This document shows positions 27,492-36,126 of a stretch of DNA of 64,000 nucleotides, piece by piece. The position numbers and the translations under genes were made by a program. Location of the stretch: assembly GCF_900129405.1 (NCBI RefSeq), contig NZ_FQVQ01000006.1, forward strand, positions 1 through 64,000, in the 5' to 3' direction. The DNA comes from Flavobacterium fontis. GTDB taxonomy: Bacteria; Bacteroidota; Bacteroidia; Flavobacteriales; Flavobacteriaceae. The notes under the pieces are model-generated. The model was not told the origin of the DNA and made no database searches. It was given only the letters and a program-made list of their open reading frames with translations. How positions within the stretch are numbered: position 1 is the first letter of the stretch; each line of letters opens with the position of its first letter.

Positions 27492-28552
27492 GTCCATAAC
27501 GTATCATCAAAATCCGATAAAGCCATATTCACCGAATCTGCAGCCTCACCCATTCGTATCACGACCATCTTTTTACTTGGAACCACATAGATTTTTTGAT
27601 CGTTTTTCCCCAAAGCACAATACATATCCGCAGGCCCATTGGGGATGATCGAACCGTTAAATTGAAACTGAGTTTGCGGCAATCGATATGTCGATTTTCC
27701 ATTCAACCACCACATATAGCCATAGGCTTGATTTAAATTTTGGGACGTATTCACCGCCTCATTAAAAAATGCTTCATTGACAACCTGTACGCCATTCCAT
27801 TTCCCTTTATTCAACGCCAAAAGTCCAAATCGCGCCATATTTCGCGTGGTACTCCAATACACACTCAAATCATCACCACTCGCAATCCAAGCACCACCAG
27901 TCATACCAATACGGTCCCGAAGTTTGGTGTTAAAATACGTACTCCACGATTGACCACTCGCCGCAGCCACTACATCCTGTAATTTTACATACACATTGTG
28001 ATAGGCCCAACGCGTTCCTGCATCGGCGACGTACAACAAATTTGACGGATTCACACTGTCGCCCATGCTGTCATCCAAGCCCGAATTCATCGACAACAAA
28101 TTTTTGCATGTAATCAAATTCTCCTTGGCCAAAGGAGCGCTCGTCCAACCTGTTCCCAAATAATCGGATACTTTGTTGTTAATATTGATAAGCCCCTCTT
28201 GCTGCGCTATCCCAGTGACGGCTGCCGTCAACGTTTTCCCTGCACTCGCCCAATACCAAGGCGTTGTAGCGCTGTGCCCGTTCAAATAGTACTCCATGAC
28301 AATGCGACCATTGACCAAAATCATAAACGATTTGGTGTTTTTTAAAGTCAAATAATCGACCAAAGGTTGTACTGCAGCTTGATTCCAACCCAAGGCAGCT
28401 ACCGATTGCGTCTCCCATGTATTACTTCCATCACTAGGCGGAAAATACATTGTTTCCTCGGGAGGCGTTGGACTGCTATTGTCCGAATCCGAACAGGAAA
28501 CGGTGAGTAACAAACTGACAATAAGCAATGAGGCGTAGGCTATTTTTCTCAT
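27470..28552 (-). CDS. Serine hydrolase of the class C beta-lactamase family, lipoprotein
   Basis: This 360-aa exported protein has a lipobox (LLLTVSC, then an acidic-serine linker SDSDNSSP) that anchors it as a lipoprotein. The catalytic Ser-Lys pair is in WASAGKTLTA (SxxK). The Tyr-containing second motif is probably WAYHNVYVK (YxN variant), with a third motif in the later region. The family includes penicillin-binding-like esterases, D-aminopeptidases and 6-aminohexanoate-dimer hydrolases. The exact substrate is unknown. The frame extends two codons to a TTG; I use the ATG at 28552. It is a single gene convergent with the ftsY operon. Confidence 0.9.
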   Translation of the reverse strand: MRKIAYASLLIVSLLLTVSCSDSDNSSPTPPEETMYFPPSDGSNTWETQSVAALGWNQAAVQPLVDYLTLKNTKSFMILVNGRIVMEYYLNGHSATTPWYWASAGKTLTAAVTGIAQQEGLININNKVSDYLGTGWTSAPLAKENLITCKNLLSMNSGLDDSMGDSVNPSNLLYVADAGTRWAYHNVYVKLQDVVAAASGQSWSTYFNTKLRDRIGMTGGAWIASGDDLSVYWSTTRNMARFGLLALNKGKWNGVQVVNEAFFNEAVNTSQNLNQAYGYMWWLNGKSTYRLPQTQFQFNGSIIPNGPADMYCALGKNDQKIYVVPSKKMVVIRMGEAADSVNMALSDFDDTLWTKINALF

Positions 28553-28654
28553 GATCAACGATTTTTGAGGTTAGAGTCTTTTTGGAGAAAAAGGTTTAAT
28601 CAAAGGTACTAGAATATCGCACAAAATCGATACCTTTAGGTTTTTAGAATGACT

Positions 28655-29074
28655 ATGAAAAGAAGCTTATTTTTAGGAGGAATGGCCGTGCTTTTGTTCG
28701 CATGTTCTTCTCCCATTCCCGAAAAAGATTTGGTTAAATTAAATGGCTATTGGGAAATTACCAAAGCCGAACATCCCGAAGGAGAACCGATTGACTACAA
28801 AGCGAGCACCACAGTCGATTACCTTCAAATCAAAGGCAAATCGGGTTTTCGTCAAAAAGTAATGCCACAACTTGATGGAACATTTCGCACCAATACGTTG
28901 CAAGAAAAAATTACATTAAAGGACTCCAATGCCACCTGGTACCTGCATTATCAAACCGATTATGGACGCTGGAAAGAAGCCCTAGTTAAACTTTCCGACT
29001 CGGTGCTTGTGCTTAAAAACGACGAAAATATCGAATACCGTTACAAGAAATTCAAACCCTTCTCTCGAAAGTAA
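28655..29074 (+). CDS. Lipocalin-like lipoprotein
   Basis: This 139-aa protein has a lipoprotein signal (GGMAVLLFACSSP) and a beta-rich domain starting LNGYWEITKAEHPEG, the pattern of flavobacterial lipocalin-like proteins, with WYLHYQTDYGRWKEALVKL near the end. Its ligand is unknown. An ATG two codons upstream (28649) is possible, but the second gives a tighter signal peptide. It is followed after two bases by the DUF721 gene, so the two are co-transcribed. Confidence 0.85.
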   Translation: MKRSLFLGGMAVLLFACSSPIPEKDLVKLNGYWEITKAEHPEGEPIDYKASTTVDYLQIKGKSGFRQKVMPQLDGTFRTNTLQEKITLKDSNATWYLHYQTDYGRWKEALVKLSDSVLVLKNDENIEYRYKKFKPFSRK

Positions 29075-29076
29075 TC

Positions 29077-29370
29077 ATGAAACGTCAAAGCAATGAGAAT
29101 TCACTTGCCGAAGTATTAAAAGCCTTCGTACAAACGCATAAACTGGAGGCAGGACTCGATCGCGTCGATACCGAGCACGTATGGCGCACCCTTTTGGGTA
29201 ACGGAGTGAATAGCTATACCCGCGAGGTCGTTCTCAAAGGCAGTACGCTCTACGTGACACTTTCCTCCGCCGTATTGCGCGAAGAGTTAAGCCACGGTAA
29301 GCAGAAAATTATCAGCATGCTCAACGAAGCCTTAGGCAAAGAATGTATTAAAGAATTGGTGCTGCGCTAA
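29077..29370 (+). CDS. DUF721 protein, DciA-like
   Basis: This 97-aa basic protein matches the DUF721/DciA family: a helical start SLAEVLKAFVQTH, the conserved VDTEHVWRTLLGN, then beta strands ending LYVTLSSAVLREEL and a final helix. DciA loads the replicative helicase in many bacteria lacking DnaC. The Bacteroidetes version is short and equals the core KH-like domain. The role here is inferred from the family. It begins two bases after the lipoprotein gene. Confidence 0.88.
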   Translation: MKRQSNENSLAEVLKAFVQTHKLEAGLDRVDTEHVWRTLLGNGVNSYTREVVLKGSTLYVTLSSAVLREELSHGKQKIISMLNEALGKECIKELVLR

Positions 29371-29400
29371 AATAAGAAGCATCAACCTCACCGACATAAC

Positions 29401-29467
29401 AACCCCCTTCCTGCTATCCGCTTTATCTCCCGAAGGGTCGGGAGGATGCCGCTTCTATCAGGGCTAA
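29401..29467. ncRNA. Structured intergenic element, possibly Flavo-1-like
   Basis: An outer CCTG/CAGG pairing (29410-29413 with 29459-29462) encloses CTATCCGC, a perfect inner stem CTCCCGA/TCGGGAG and GATGCCGCTTC. Flavobacterial intergenic regions carry many elements of this form (CCTGCTATCCGC ... GGATGCCGC ... CAGGGCTA), which I associate with the Flavo-1 RNA motif. The family name is from memory and uncertain; the structure is visible. Confidence 0.45.
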
Positions 29468-29490
29468 AACGAACCGAAGGATTTCAAAAC

Positions 29491-29520
29491 AAAAAAAGCC
29501 GATGAACAATCATCGGCTTT
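29491..29520 (-). terminator. Terminator of ndk
   Basis: AAAGCCGATG pairs with CATCGGCTTT around a six-base loop and ends in seven T residues on the minus strand. Confidence 0.9.
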
Positions 29521-29540
29521 GTATGGTAGGGTGTTTTGCA

Positions 29541-29960
29541 TTAAAACTGCTCTCTTCCTGCAAAGTGGAAAGCACCTTCAATCGCTGCATTCTCATCTGA
29601 GTCCGAACCGTGAACGGCATTCTCTCCGATAGAAGTTGCATATTTTTTACGGATTGTTCCTTCCGCAGCCTCCGCTGGATTGGTCGCTCCAATCAAGGTA
29701 CGGAAATCGTCTACCGCATTGTCTTTTTCTAAAATTGCAGCCACAATCGGACCGCGTGTCATGAATTCTACCAATTCCCCAAAGAACGGACGCTCTTTGT
29801 GAATGGCATAGAATTGCTGCGCATCGGCTACCGTCAATTGCGTTAACTTCATCGCTACGATTCTGAATCCACCTTCAGTAATCATATTTAAAATCCCACC
29901 GATGTGGCCTTTTTCAACCGCATCCGGCTTAATCATGGTAAATGTTCTTGTACCTGCCAT
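29541..29960 (-). CDS. ndk: Nucleoside diphosphate kinase
   Basis: This 139-aa enzyme moves the terminal phosphate between nucleoside triphosphates and diphosphates through a phospho-His. Motifs: [35 protein letters not shown] and the active-site [12 protein letters not shown] (His). The open frame extends nine codons further, but the promoter box at 29985-29992 and the family start favour the ATG at 29960. It is a single gene with its own terminator. Confidence 0.97.
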   Translation of the reverse strand: MAGTRTFTMIKPDAVEKGHIGGILNMITEGGFRIVAMKLTQLTVADAQQFYAIHKERPFFGELVEFMTRGPIVAAILEKDNAVDDFRTLIGATNPAEAAEGTIRKKYATSIGENAVHGSDSDENAAIEGAFHFAGREQF

Positions 29961-29984
29961 TGTGTAAGTATTAATTTTCGGGTG

Positions 29985-29992
29985 CAAAAGTA
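29985..29992 (-). promoter_or_regulatory. -7 promoter box of ndk
   Basis: TACTTTTG on the minus strand, 24 bp upstream of the ATG at 29960. No clear -33 TTG. Confidence 0.5.
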
Positions 29993-30033
29993 GTGTTTTG
30001 ATTCAGAAATCGGAAATCATTTGACCATAAAAT

Positions 30034-30068
30034 AAAAAATCCCCAACAGTTGCCCATTGGAGATTTTT
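30034..30068 (-). terminator. Terminator of the SusE/F-like T9SS gene
   Basis: AAAAATCTCCAA and TTGGGGATTTTTT form a stem with one mismatch on the minus strand, just after the stop at 30087. Confidence 0.8.
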
Positions 30069-30086
30069 ACTAACGTAACTCACTAT

Positions 30087-31244
30087 TTAATTTTTGATCG
30101 CTTTCAATGTTTGTGTTCCTTGTGCGCTTACCATTTTTAGTAAATACATCCCTGGAACTAAATGAGCGGCTTCCACCGAAAAAGAAGTTGCATTCGGACG
30201 GTATTGCCCCACTTGTTTACCGCTTAAATCTAAAATTTCGACAACATCCACTACGGTAGTGCCCTCAACCTGCCAAGCTGTTGCGGTGGGATTGGAAGTT
30301 AAAACAAAACGAGGCGTTGAAAAAGTCGGTTGACTCAATAGGTCCGTAAAACTATACGCTCCCGTCAACGGTTCAAACTGAACCAAATAGGTACTGGCTG
30401 TTGTAATATTGATATCGTTTCCATTGTTGGTCGCGGTTCCAGTTGGGAAATCATTGCCCCCCCAATTAATATCCCAAGTATTGTTTTTACGGAATTTTAC
30501 AGCGCCAGTAGTTAAGGCAACTTGTAACGAATAATTAAATCCATCGGTCGTATTCATATCCACATCCGTATTCCATCCGTTTAAGGCCGAACCCAAAATT
30601 CCAATTAAAGGAAATTCAAAGTTGTATTGCCCAGTCGTGCGGTTAAAAGTCACATACCACTCTCTTCCCGTTACGGGAATAGTTGGCCCCGATGCAACAG
30701 CCACTCCCGATGGAAATGCAGTGCTCCCGAAGGTTAGATTGTTGTTGCCATTCAAACGGAAATAGGCATTCCCCGAAGTAAAAACAAAGTTGGATAATGT
30801 ATAGTTCACTTCATCACTGGTAGCCATAGCAACCCCCGGACCTCCAAAGCCCAATTGCGCATCGACAGCCGGTCCCCACAACTCTACTGTTTGAGCTGTG
30901 GTATTGCCTACAAAAGAGTATGCCCCCGTTAATCGGTTGAAGGTAACATCATACGTTCCCGCCAAAGTTGGAATATTAGTACCTCCAGGCGCCCCATTTC
31001 CATTCGGAAAAGTCGTACCGCCCCAGTTATTGGCCCAGCTAAAATCTTGACGAAACTTAACCTCTCCTGTGGTTACCACCAAATCATTGACGGTATAAAT
31101 GATATTGTCGGTGCTAGCCAACGTAATTTCAGGGCCATTGGTAGGAGGCCAGCCGTTGACGCCCGTTCCCACAATGGAAATGGTTTGTGCTGAAGCACTC
31201 AACGCAGTCACAAGCAACGTTGAAAAAAGTAGTTTTAGTTTCAT
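30087..31244 (-). CDS. T9SS-sorted surface protein with three SusE/SusF-like repeats
   Basis: This 385-aa protein has a signal peptide (LLFSTLLVTALSASAQ). Three tandem domains of about 100 aa follow, each with a KFRxxxxWxxNWGGxxFPxG-type core (KFRQDFSWANNWGGTTFPNG; YFRLNGNNNLTFGSTAFPSG; KFRKNNTWDINWGGNDFPTG) and ending TGAYSF or TGQYNF. This is the pattern of SusE/SusF starch-binding outer-membrane proteins. The last 75 residues are a type A T9SS sorting domain (VEILDLSGKQVGQY, VPGMYLLKMVSAQG). It probably binds glycans at the surface. No SusC/SusD or glycosidase genes lie nearby, which is unusual for this family. Confidence 0.88.
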   Translation of the reverse strand: MKLKLLFSTLLVTALSASAQTISIVGTGVNGWPPTNGPEITLASTDNIIYTVNDLVVTTGEVKFRQDFSWANNWGGTTFPNGNGAPGGTNIPTLAGTYDVTFNRLTGAYSFVGNTTAQTVELWGPAVDAQLGFGGPGVAMATSDEVNYTLSNFVFTSGNAYFRLNGNNNLTFGSTAFPSGVAVASGPTIPVTGREWYVTFNRTTGQYNFEFPLIGILGSALNGWNTDVDMNTTDGFNYSLQVALTTGAVKFRKNNTWDINWGGNDFPTGTATNNGNDINITTASTYLVQFEPLTGAYSFTDLLSQPTFSTPRFVLTSNPTATAWQVEGTTVVDVVEILDLSGKQVGQYRPNATSFSVEAAHLVPGMYLLKMVSAQGTQTLKAIKN

Positions 31245-31249
31245 CTAGA

Positions 31250-31275
31250 TTTTGTTAAAAATTTTAACAAAACTA
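31250..31275 (-). promoter_or_regulatory. Promoter box overlapped by a perfect inverted repeat
   Basis: TAGTTTTG on the minus strand (31275-31268) is a -7 box. It overlaps a perfect 11-bp inverted repeat TTTTGTTAAAA-A-TTTTAACAAAA (31250-31272), a possible operator or 5' hairpin of the T9SS gene. Confidence 0.5.
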
Positions 31276-31344
31276 AAGTAAAATGCTGATTTACAAAATC
31301 TAAAAGTTGGACTTTACCTACGATAACGTTGTAGTGTTTATAAA

Positions 31345-32940
31345 TTATTCCCAAACCATCACACTAAAGTAGGGATGGAGTGGATCGAGTTCTGCATACA
31401 ATCGAGTAATCCACTCGGGACCGTAGGCGAGATAAAAGGAACTAAAATTGACGCTGCGTTCTTGCAATCCACGAGAAGGGAACAATTCCAATTGCAAAGC
31501 CTCAACGGCATTGAGGTGAACTTCATGTTTCTTTTTTTCGGCGCGTAGCAGTCTTTTTTCGAGATGTTCCAATCCTTTAAGCTGCTTTTGGGTTTGTGCT
31601 TTTACCGCCCCCATGAAGGAAGGGTCGGTTTGTACGGCAAGTTTTTCCAAGGCCGCAAACTGTTCCTGCAATAATTTCTTTTGCGCTGTAAAGTCGTAAT
31701 GAACGGTTTGAATCGTTTGTACTACACGGGTACGAAGAGCTGAAGTGCTGAGAAACAAATCGGCGAAGCTCACTCCCAGTTTGGCCGCCTTTTTGGCTTG
31801 TTTCGCCGTGGCATGAAGTACAGCATTGCGTAAAATCAACATGGGAAAGGGAACCTCAAATTGCTGAAATTGCGTTTTTAATTGCAGCCAATAGGCAATT
31901 TCACCACCCCCGCCGATATACGCTAAATTGGGCAATACAATTTCTTGATAAAGCGGACGTAGCAGTACATTCGGACTTAAACAATCGGGTTGTGTTTCGC
32001 AAAGGCGTTCAAAATCTTCAAGCGCATACCGAATGCCACTGTCGTGGCGAATAATCCAATCTCCTTCTCGGATGAGTCGCTCTCGAATACCCGATTCCAG
32101 GTAGAACAAATTGAGTTCCCTCGGATTCACTTGCGCTTTGTAGGAGGACATTCGCTCGAGTGTTTCCTGATTGGTTTTATACGTGATTTGTTCATGAATT
32201 TCCCGCAACGCATAGGGTAAAAAAGCTGTTTTTCCCCAGGTTTGGTCGCCATCAAAAATGAGCAAACCTTCCTTATCAAAAAGTTGATGCACCAGATAGC
32301 GCGTAGCCTTAGCCAACGTGCGACCTTCAGCATACGAGGCGTGAAAAAGGGCTTTCAAATAGTGTCCGCGTTCACTATCGGGAAAGACGGTATTAATTCT
32401 ATTTCGAACGCCTTCAAAAGACGCATCAAGTACAAAACGACCCACAGCCCCTTGTTGCGAAGTCTCCCAAGTAATTTTTTCATCGCCCCATCGAAACGAT
32501 TGAATTTCCTCAAAATCATGATCTTCTGTAGCCATCCAATAGACAGGCACAAAACGGTAGTGAGGATAAGTTTTTTGTAAGCTTTTGCAGAGATTAATGA
32601 CGGAAATGATTTTATACCAAAAAAACACGGGACCCGTAAACAAGTTCAATTGGTGTCCTGTTGTGATGGTAAATGTCGTCGGTTCATGTAGGGCATTCAA
32701 ATGCGCTTCGGTAGCTTCCGAAAGCGTAAAGCCTTCGTATTGCCGACGCCATTCGATAACCAAACCATTACGTAGCGCGGTGCTGTAATGGGCTGCTTTT
32801 TCTTGGCATTGTGCTTCAAAATGCGAAAGGCTTGGATAGCGATGGTATAACGGTTGTACCGATGCCTTTTGGTCCAAATAATCCCGAATGAGTTCGGAAA
32901 ACTGGGGCAATTCACGGTAGTCGATACAATCGGTGGGCAT
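31345..32940 (-). CDS. bshC: Bacillithiol biosynthesis cysteine-adding enzyme BshC
   Basis: This 531-aa protein adds cysteine to glucosaminyl-malate in the last step of bacillithiol synthesis, a low-molecular-weight thiol. Family landmarks: TTGHQLNLFTGPVFFWYKI near residue 95, PVYWMATEDHDFEEI, YALREIHEQ and IGGGGEIAYWLQLK. A long coiled coil (about residues 395-470) mediates dimerisation, also as known. Length is normal. BshC is widespread in Flavobacteriia. The genes for BshA and BshB are not in this window. It has a -7 box at 32955-32962. Confidence 0.95.
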   Translation of the reverse strand: MPTDCIDYRELPQFSELIRDYLDQKASVQPLYHRYPSLSHFEAQCQEKAAHYSTALRNGLVIEWRRQYEGFTLSEATEAHLNALHEPTTFTITTGHQLNLFTGPVFFWYKIISVINLCKSLQKTYPHYRFVPVYWMATEDHDFEEIQSFRWGDEKITWETSQQGAVGRFVLDASFEGVRNRINTVFPDSERGHYLKALFHASYAEGRTLAKATRYLVHQLFDKEGLLIFDGDQTWGKTAFLPYALREIHEQITYKTNQETLERMSSYKAQVNPRELNLFYLESGIRERLIREGDWIIRHDSGIRYALEDFERLCETQPDCLSPNVLLRPLYQEIVLPNLAYIGGGGEIAYWLQLKTQFQQFEVPFPMLILRNAVLHATAKQAKKAAKLGVSFADLFLSTSALRTRVVQTIQTVHYDFTAQKKLLQEQFAALEKLAVQTDPSFMGAVKAQTQKQLKGLEHLEKRLLRAEKKKHEVHLNAVEALQLELFPSRGLQERSVNFSSFYLAYGPEWITRLYAELDPLHPYFSVMVWE

Positions 32941-32954
32941 GGGCTAATTTTTGT

Positions 32955-32962
32955 CAAATGTA
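32955..32962 (-). promoter_or_regulatory. -7 promoter box of bshC
   Basis: TACATTTG on the minus strand, 14 bp upstream of the ATG. Confidence 0.5.
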
Positions 32963-33014
32963 AAGAATTTTAAAAATAGCTTCCTTTTCAAATTCCTAAT
33001 TGTGCGTTAAATTC

Positions 33015-33022
33015 TATTTTTG
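33015..33022 (+). promoter_or_regulatory. -7 promoter box that fixes the radical SAM start
   Basis: TATTTTTG lies inside the longest open frame, 16 bp upstream of the TTG at 33039. It therefore argues for that TTG as the start codon. Confidence 0.6.
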
Positions 33023-33038
33023 TAAAAAATCCGAATCC

Positions 33039-35219
33039 TTGGCAGCACTGCTTCTTATCACACCTCCATTCACGCAACTCAATACGCCCTATCCGGCAAC
33101 AGCGTACTTGAAAGGGTTTTTAACAACCCGCTCGATTTCGTCGTATCAAATGGATTTGGGACTCGAAGTGGTATTGGATTTGTTTTCCCCCAAGGGGTTA
33201 GAAGCCATTTTTGAAGCGTCAAAGGTCCAAGAATCAATGTCCGAAAATGCGCAACGGATTTACCAGATGCGCTCAGTGTATATTCAAACTATTGCTGCTG
33301 TAGTCGGTTTTTTGCAAGGCAAACAGCCCAACTTGGCCCGACAGATTTGCTCAGGAAATTTTTTGCCTGAAGCCTCTCGGTTTTCGCAGTTGGATGATTT
33401 AGAATGGGCATTCGGTGCCATGGGATTGCAGGATAAGGCCAAACATTTGGCTACCCTATATCTCGAAGATGTATCGGATTTCATTGTGGAGTGTGTCGAT
33501 GCAAATTTTGGATTTTCGCGCTATGCCGAACGCTTGGGCCGCAGTGCCAACAGTTTTGATCTCCTCTATGAGGCGCTGCAACAAGCGCCTACCTTTGTCG
33601 ATGAATTTACGGTACAACGCTTAGCGGCGACCATGCAACGCGAGCAACCTGCTTTGGTTTGTTTTTCGGTGCCATTTCCAGGCAATTTATACAGTGCTTT
33701 TCGCTGTGCCCAATGGATAAAATCCCATTATCCCAATACAAAAATCGCTATGGGTGGGGGCTTTCCCAATACGGAGTTACGCCAACTGACCGATCCGCGA
33801 GTTTTCGATTTTTTTGATTACATCACCCTCGACGATGGAGAGCGCCCTATCGAACTTTTATATGCCAACCTTCAGTTGCCAGCGGTACAACAGGTGTGGA
33901 AACGAACCTACCTCCGGGAAGCGGGTGAAGTGGTGTATAAAAACGATGCCACACTAGGCGATTATAAGCAAACCGAAGTGGGTACTCCTGACTATTCCGA
34001 TCTTTTGTTGACGGAGTATCTTTCGGTGATTGAAATCGCCAATCCGATGCACAGTTTGTGGAGTGATGGCCGATGGAACAAACTGACGATGGCGCACGGT
34101 TGTTATTGGGGCAAATGCACCTTTTGCGATATTTCACTCGATTATATCAAAGTTTACGAACCCATTCACGCCCGAATGTTGGTTGATCGCATGGAAACGT
34201 TGATCGCGCAAACCGGCGAATCGGGTTTTCATTTTGTCGACGAAGCAGCGCCTCCTGCGTTGATGCGCGAATTGGCGCTTGAGATTTTACGGCGCAATTT
34301 GGTAGTGACGTGGTGGACGAATATACGGTTTGAAAAGAGTTTTACCCGCGACCTCTGTTTGTTGCTCAAAGCGTCAGGATGTATTGCGGTTTCTGGGGGA
34401 CTCGAGGTCGCCTCCGATCGGTTGTTGGCGCTCATTCAAAAAGGGGTCACGGTAGCGCAAGTGGCACAGGTAACCCGAAATTTTACCGAAAGTGGTATCA
34501 TGGTTCATGCCTATTTGATGTATGGGTATCCTACGCAAACCGTACAGGAAACTATTGATAGTTTGGAAATGGTGCGTCAATTGTTTTCCTTAGGGATTGT
34601 ACAATCGGGTTTTTGGCATCAATTTGCATTAACAGCACATAGTCCCATTGGATTAGATCCCGAGGCTTATGGAATTATTCCACAAAAGCAAGCGATCTCT
34701 TTTGCCCATAACGATATCGAATTTACCGATCAAACAGGTATCAATCACGACCGTTTCAGCTATGGATTACGGAAATCGTTGTTCAACTATATGCACGGAC
34801 TCTGTTTGGACGATCCGTTGCAAAATTGGTTTGATTTTAAAATTCCACACCCCAAAGTTTCCCCCAATTTTATTGTATCGGCGCTTGATGACGAGCGAAT
34901 TCTCTTACCTAAATCCACGGCTAAAATAATTTGGGGCGGACTTCAACCGGAGTGTACTTCTTTTCAAAAACAAAAAAAAGGGAAAACCTGGCCCATGCTC
35001 CACATACGAGTGCATGCTCTTCATGGAGTGATAGAAACGGTACTCTCTGAGCCAGAAGGACGGTGGTTGATGAATCAAATAAAACAATTAACGCCAAGCC
35101 ATCCGCAACAAACCTGGGGAGCATTGCAAAAATCGTTTGAAATGGAATTTGAAGATTTTGCTTTGTTTTGGACTTCAAAAGGTGTTTTGCCCTTACGGGA
35201 AATGTTGTGGGTATTATAG
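33039..35219 (+). CDS. B12-binding domain radical SAM protein
   Basis: This protein of about 726 aa has an N-terminal cobalamin-binding Rossmann-like domain (to about residue 330; PALVCFSVPFPGNLYSAFRCA and IAMGGGFPNTELR). A radical SAM domain follows with CYWGKCTFCDIS (CxxxxCxxC) near residue 355 binding the 4Fe-4S cluster. Conserved SGGLEVASDRLL and YGYPTQTVQETIDSL are in the TIM-barrel. It uses SAM radical chemistry on an unknown substrate. I chose the TTG at 33039 (reading LAALLLITPPFT) because a promoter box occupies 33015-33022. It is a single gene, divergent from bshC. Confidence 0.9.
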   Translation: MAALLLITPPFTQLNTPYPATAYLKGFLTTRSISSYQMDLGLEVVLDLFSPKGLEAIFEASKVQESMSENAQRIYQMRSVYIQTIAAVVGFLQGKQPNLARQICSGNFLPEASRFSQLDDLEWAFGAMGLQDKAKHLATLYLEDVSDFIVECVDANFGFSRYAERLGRSANSFDLLYEALQQAPTFVDEFTVQRLAATMQREQPALVCFSVPFPGNLYSAFRCAQWIKSHYPNTKIAMGGGFPNTELRQLTDPRVFDFFDYITLDDGERPIELLYANLQLPAVQQVWKRTYLREAGEVVYKNDATLGDYKQTEVGTPDYSDLLLTEYLSVIEIANPMHSLWSDGRWNKLTMAHGCYWGKCTFCDISLDYIKVYEPIHARMLVDRMETLIAQTGESGFHFVDEAAPPALMRELALEILRRNLVVTWWTNIRFEKSFTRDLCLLLKASGCIAVSGGLEVASDRLLALIQKGVTVAQVAQVTRNFTESGIMVHAYLMYGYPTQTVQETIDSLEMVRQLFSLGIVQSGFWHQFALTAHSPIGLDPEAYGIIPQKQAISFAHNDIEFTDQTGINHDRFSYGLRKSLFNYMHGLCLDDPLQNWFDFKIPHPKVSPNFIVSALDDERILLPKSTAKIIWGGLQPECTSFQKQKKGKTWPMLHIRVHALHGVIETVLSEPEGRWLMNQIKQLTPSHPQQTWGALQKSFEMEFEDFALFWTSKGVLPLREMLWVL

Positions 35220-35295
35220 TATTTTTTTAATTTTTATAGTAGGGGAAAAACCTTTCTGAATGTTTTACGTAAATAGAATAAGGAGAACATTTGTT

Positions 35296-35322
35296 TTGTT
35301 CGAACATTTTTACGTATCTTTA
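35296..35322 (+). promoter_or_regulatory. Promoter of the exported redox operon
   Basis: TTG (35296-35298), a 16-bp spacer and TATCTTTA (35315-35322), one mismatch from consensus, precede the ATG at 35338. The location also excludes the longer open frame from 35260. Confidence 0.55.
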
Positions 35323-35337
35323 AACAAAAATAAAACT

Positions 35338-36126
35338 ATGAAAAAAATTACTCTTTTACTGTTTTGCTTGGGAGCTTTCCATGCCTTTGGGCAACAAAAA
35401 GCTACGGGTGTAGTGAATCTTTCGACCAATGTGCGTGCCAATTTTTTATTGGATAGCAACACATCAACAGTTACTCTAACGATGATTGGCCCCAATGACC
35501 GTTGGTTTGGCTTGCAATTTGGTTCGTTTACAGGCACCCAAGGAATGGCCGTTGGGCAAGATTTGGTGTACTGGAACAATACTGCAAATGTAGTTGACGC
35601 GCGTTTCAATGGCGAAGGTTTTTCGCCCATTACCGACACGACCAATCACTGGACACTGGTATCCAATTCCAACAACACACCCTCTACGGGGTTACGTACC
35701 ATCGTTTGTACGCGTGCCTTAAGTACGGGCGATAGCAGTGATTATACTTTTAATTTTGACGATACGACCCTAGATATTGCTTGGGCAAGAAGTAGTACCG
35801 CTAATTACACAATAAATAACCATGGTGGAGCCAATCGCGGGTATGCTATCGACACTCCATTTACTAATTTAAGTACGCAAGAAATCGCTCCAGTGGCCGT
35901 AAGTGTTTATCCCAATCCCTCCCGCGGAGCGGTAACCGTTAGTGCAACTTGGGGTATTGAAACGGTGAGTGTGTACGCGCTTTCAGGACAGTTAATTCGC
36001 ACGCTTTCATTTTCCACTACTGAAAATGCTAAAGAAGTTCAAGTAGAGGGTCTAGCCGTAGGTTCCTATCTTCTAGAAATCCAAGGCGAAGGACAAAAAG
36101 CTTGGAAGAAAATAATTGTCGAGTAA
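35338..36126 (+). CDS. DOMON-like exported protein with T9SS sorting domain
   Basis: This 262-aa protein has a signal peptide (ITLLLFCLGAFHAFGQQ). A beta-sandwich (about 20-180: VTLTMIGPNDRWFGLQFGSF, DLVYWNNTANVVDARFNG, DIAWARSSTAN) resembles DOMON domains, which bind haem or sugar in extracellular redox proteins. The final 70 residues are a type A T9SS sorting tail (VSVYPNPSRGAVTVSA, SYLLEIQGEG). It is first gene of a five-gene run with an OB-fold protein, a DUF5777 barrel, a c-type cytochrome and YceI, and its stop abuts the next ATG. The setting supports a surface redox role. Confidence 0.82.
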   Translation: MKKITLLLFCLGAFHAFGQQKATGVVNLSTNVRANFLLDSNTSTVTLTMIGPNDRWFGLQFGSFTGTQGMAVGQDLVYWNNTANVVDARFNGEGFSPITDTTNHWTLVSNSNNTPSTGLRTIVCTRALSTGDSSDYTFNFDDTTLDIAWARSSTANYTINNHGGANRGYAIDTPFTNLSTQEIAPVAVSVYPNPSRGAVTVSATWGIETVSVYALSGQLIRTLSFSTTENAKEVQVEGLAVGSYLLEIQGEGQKAWKKIIVE

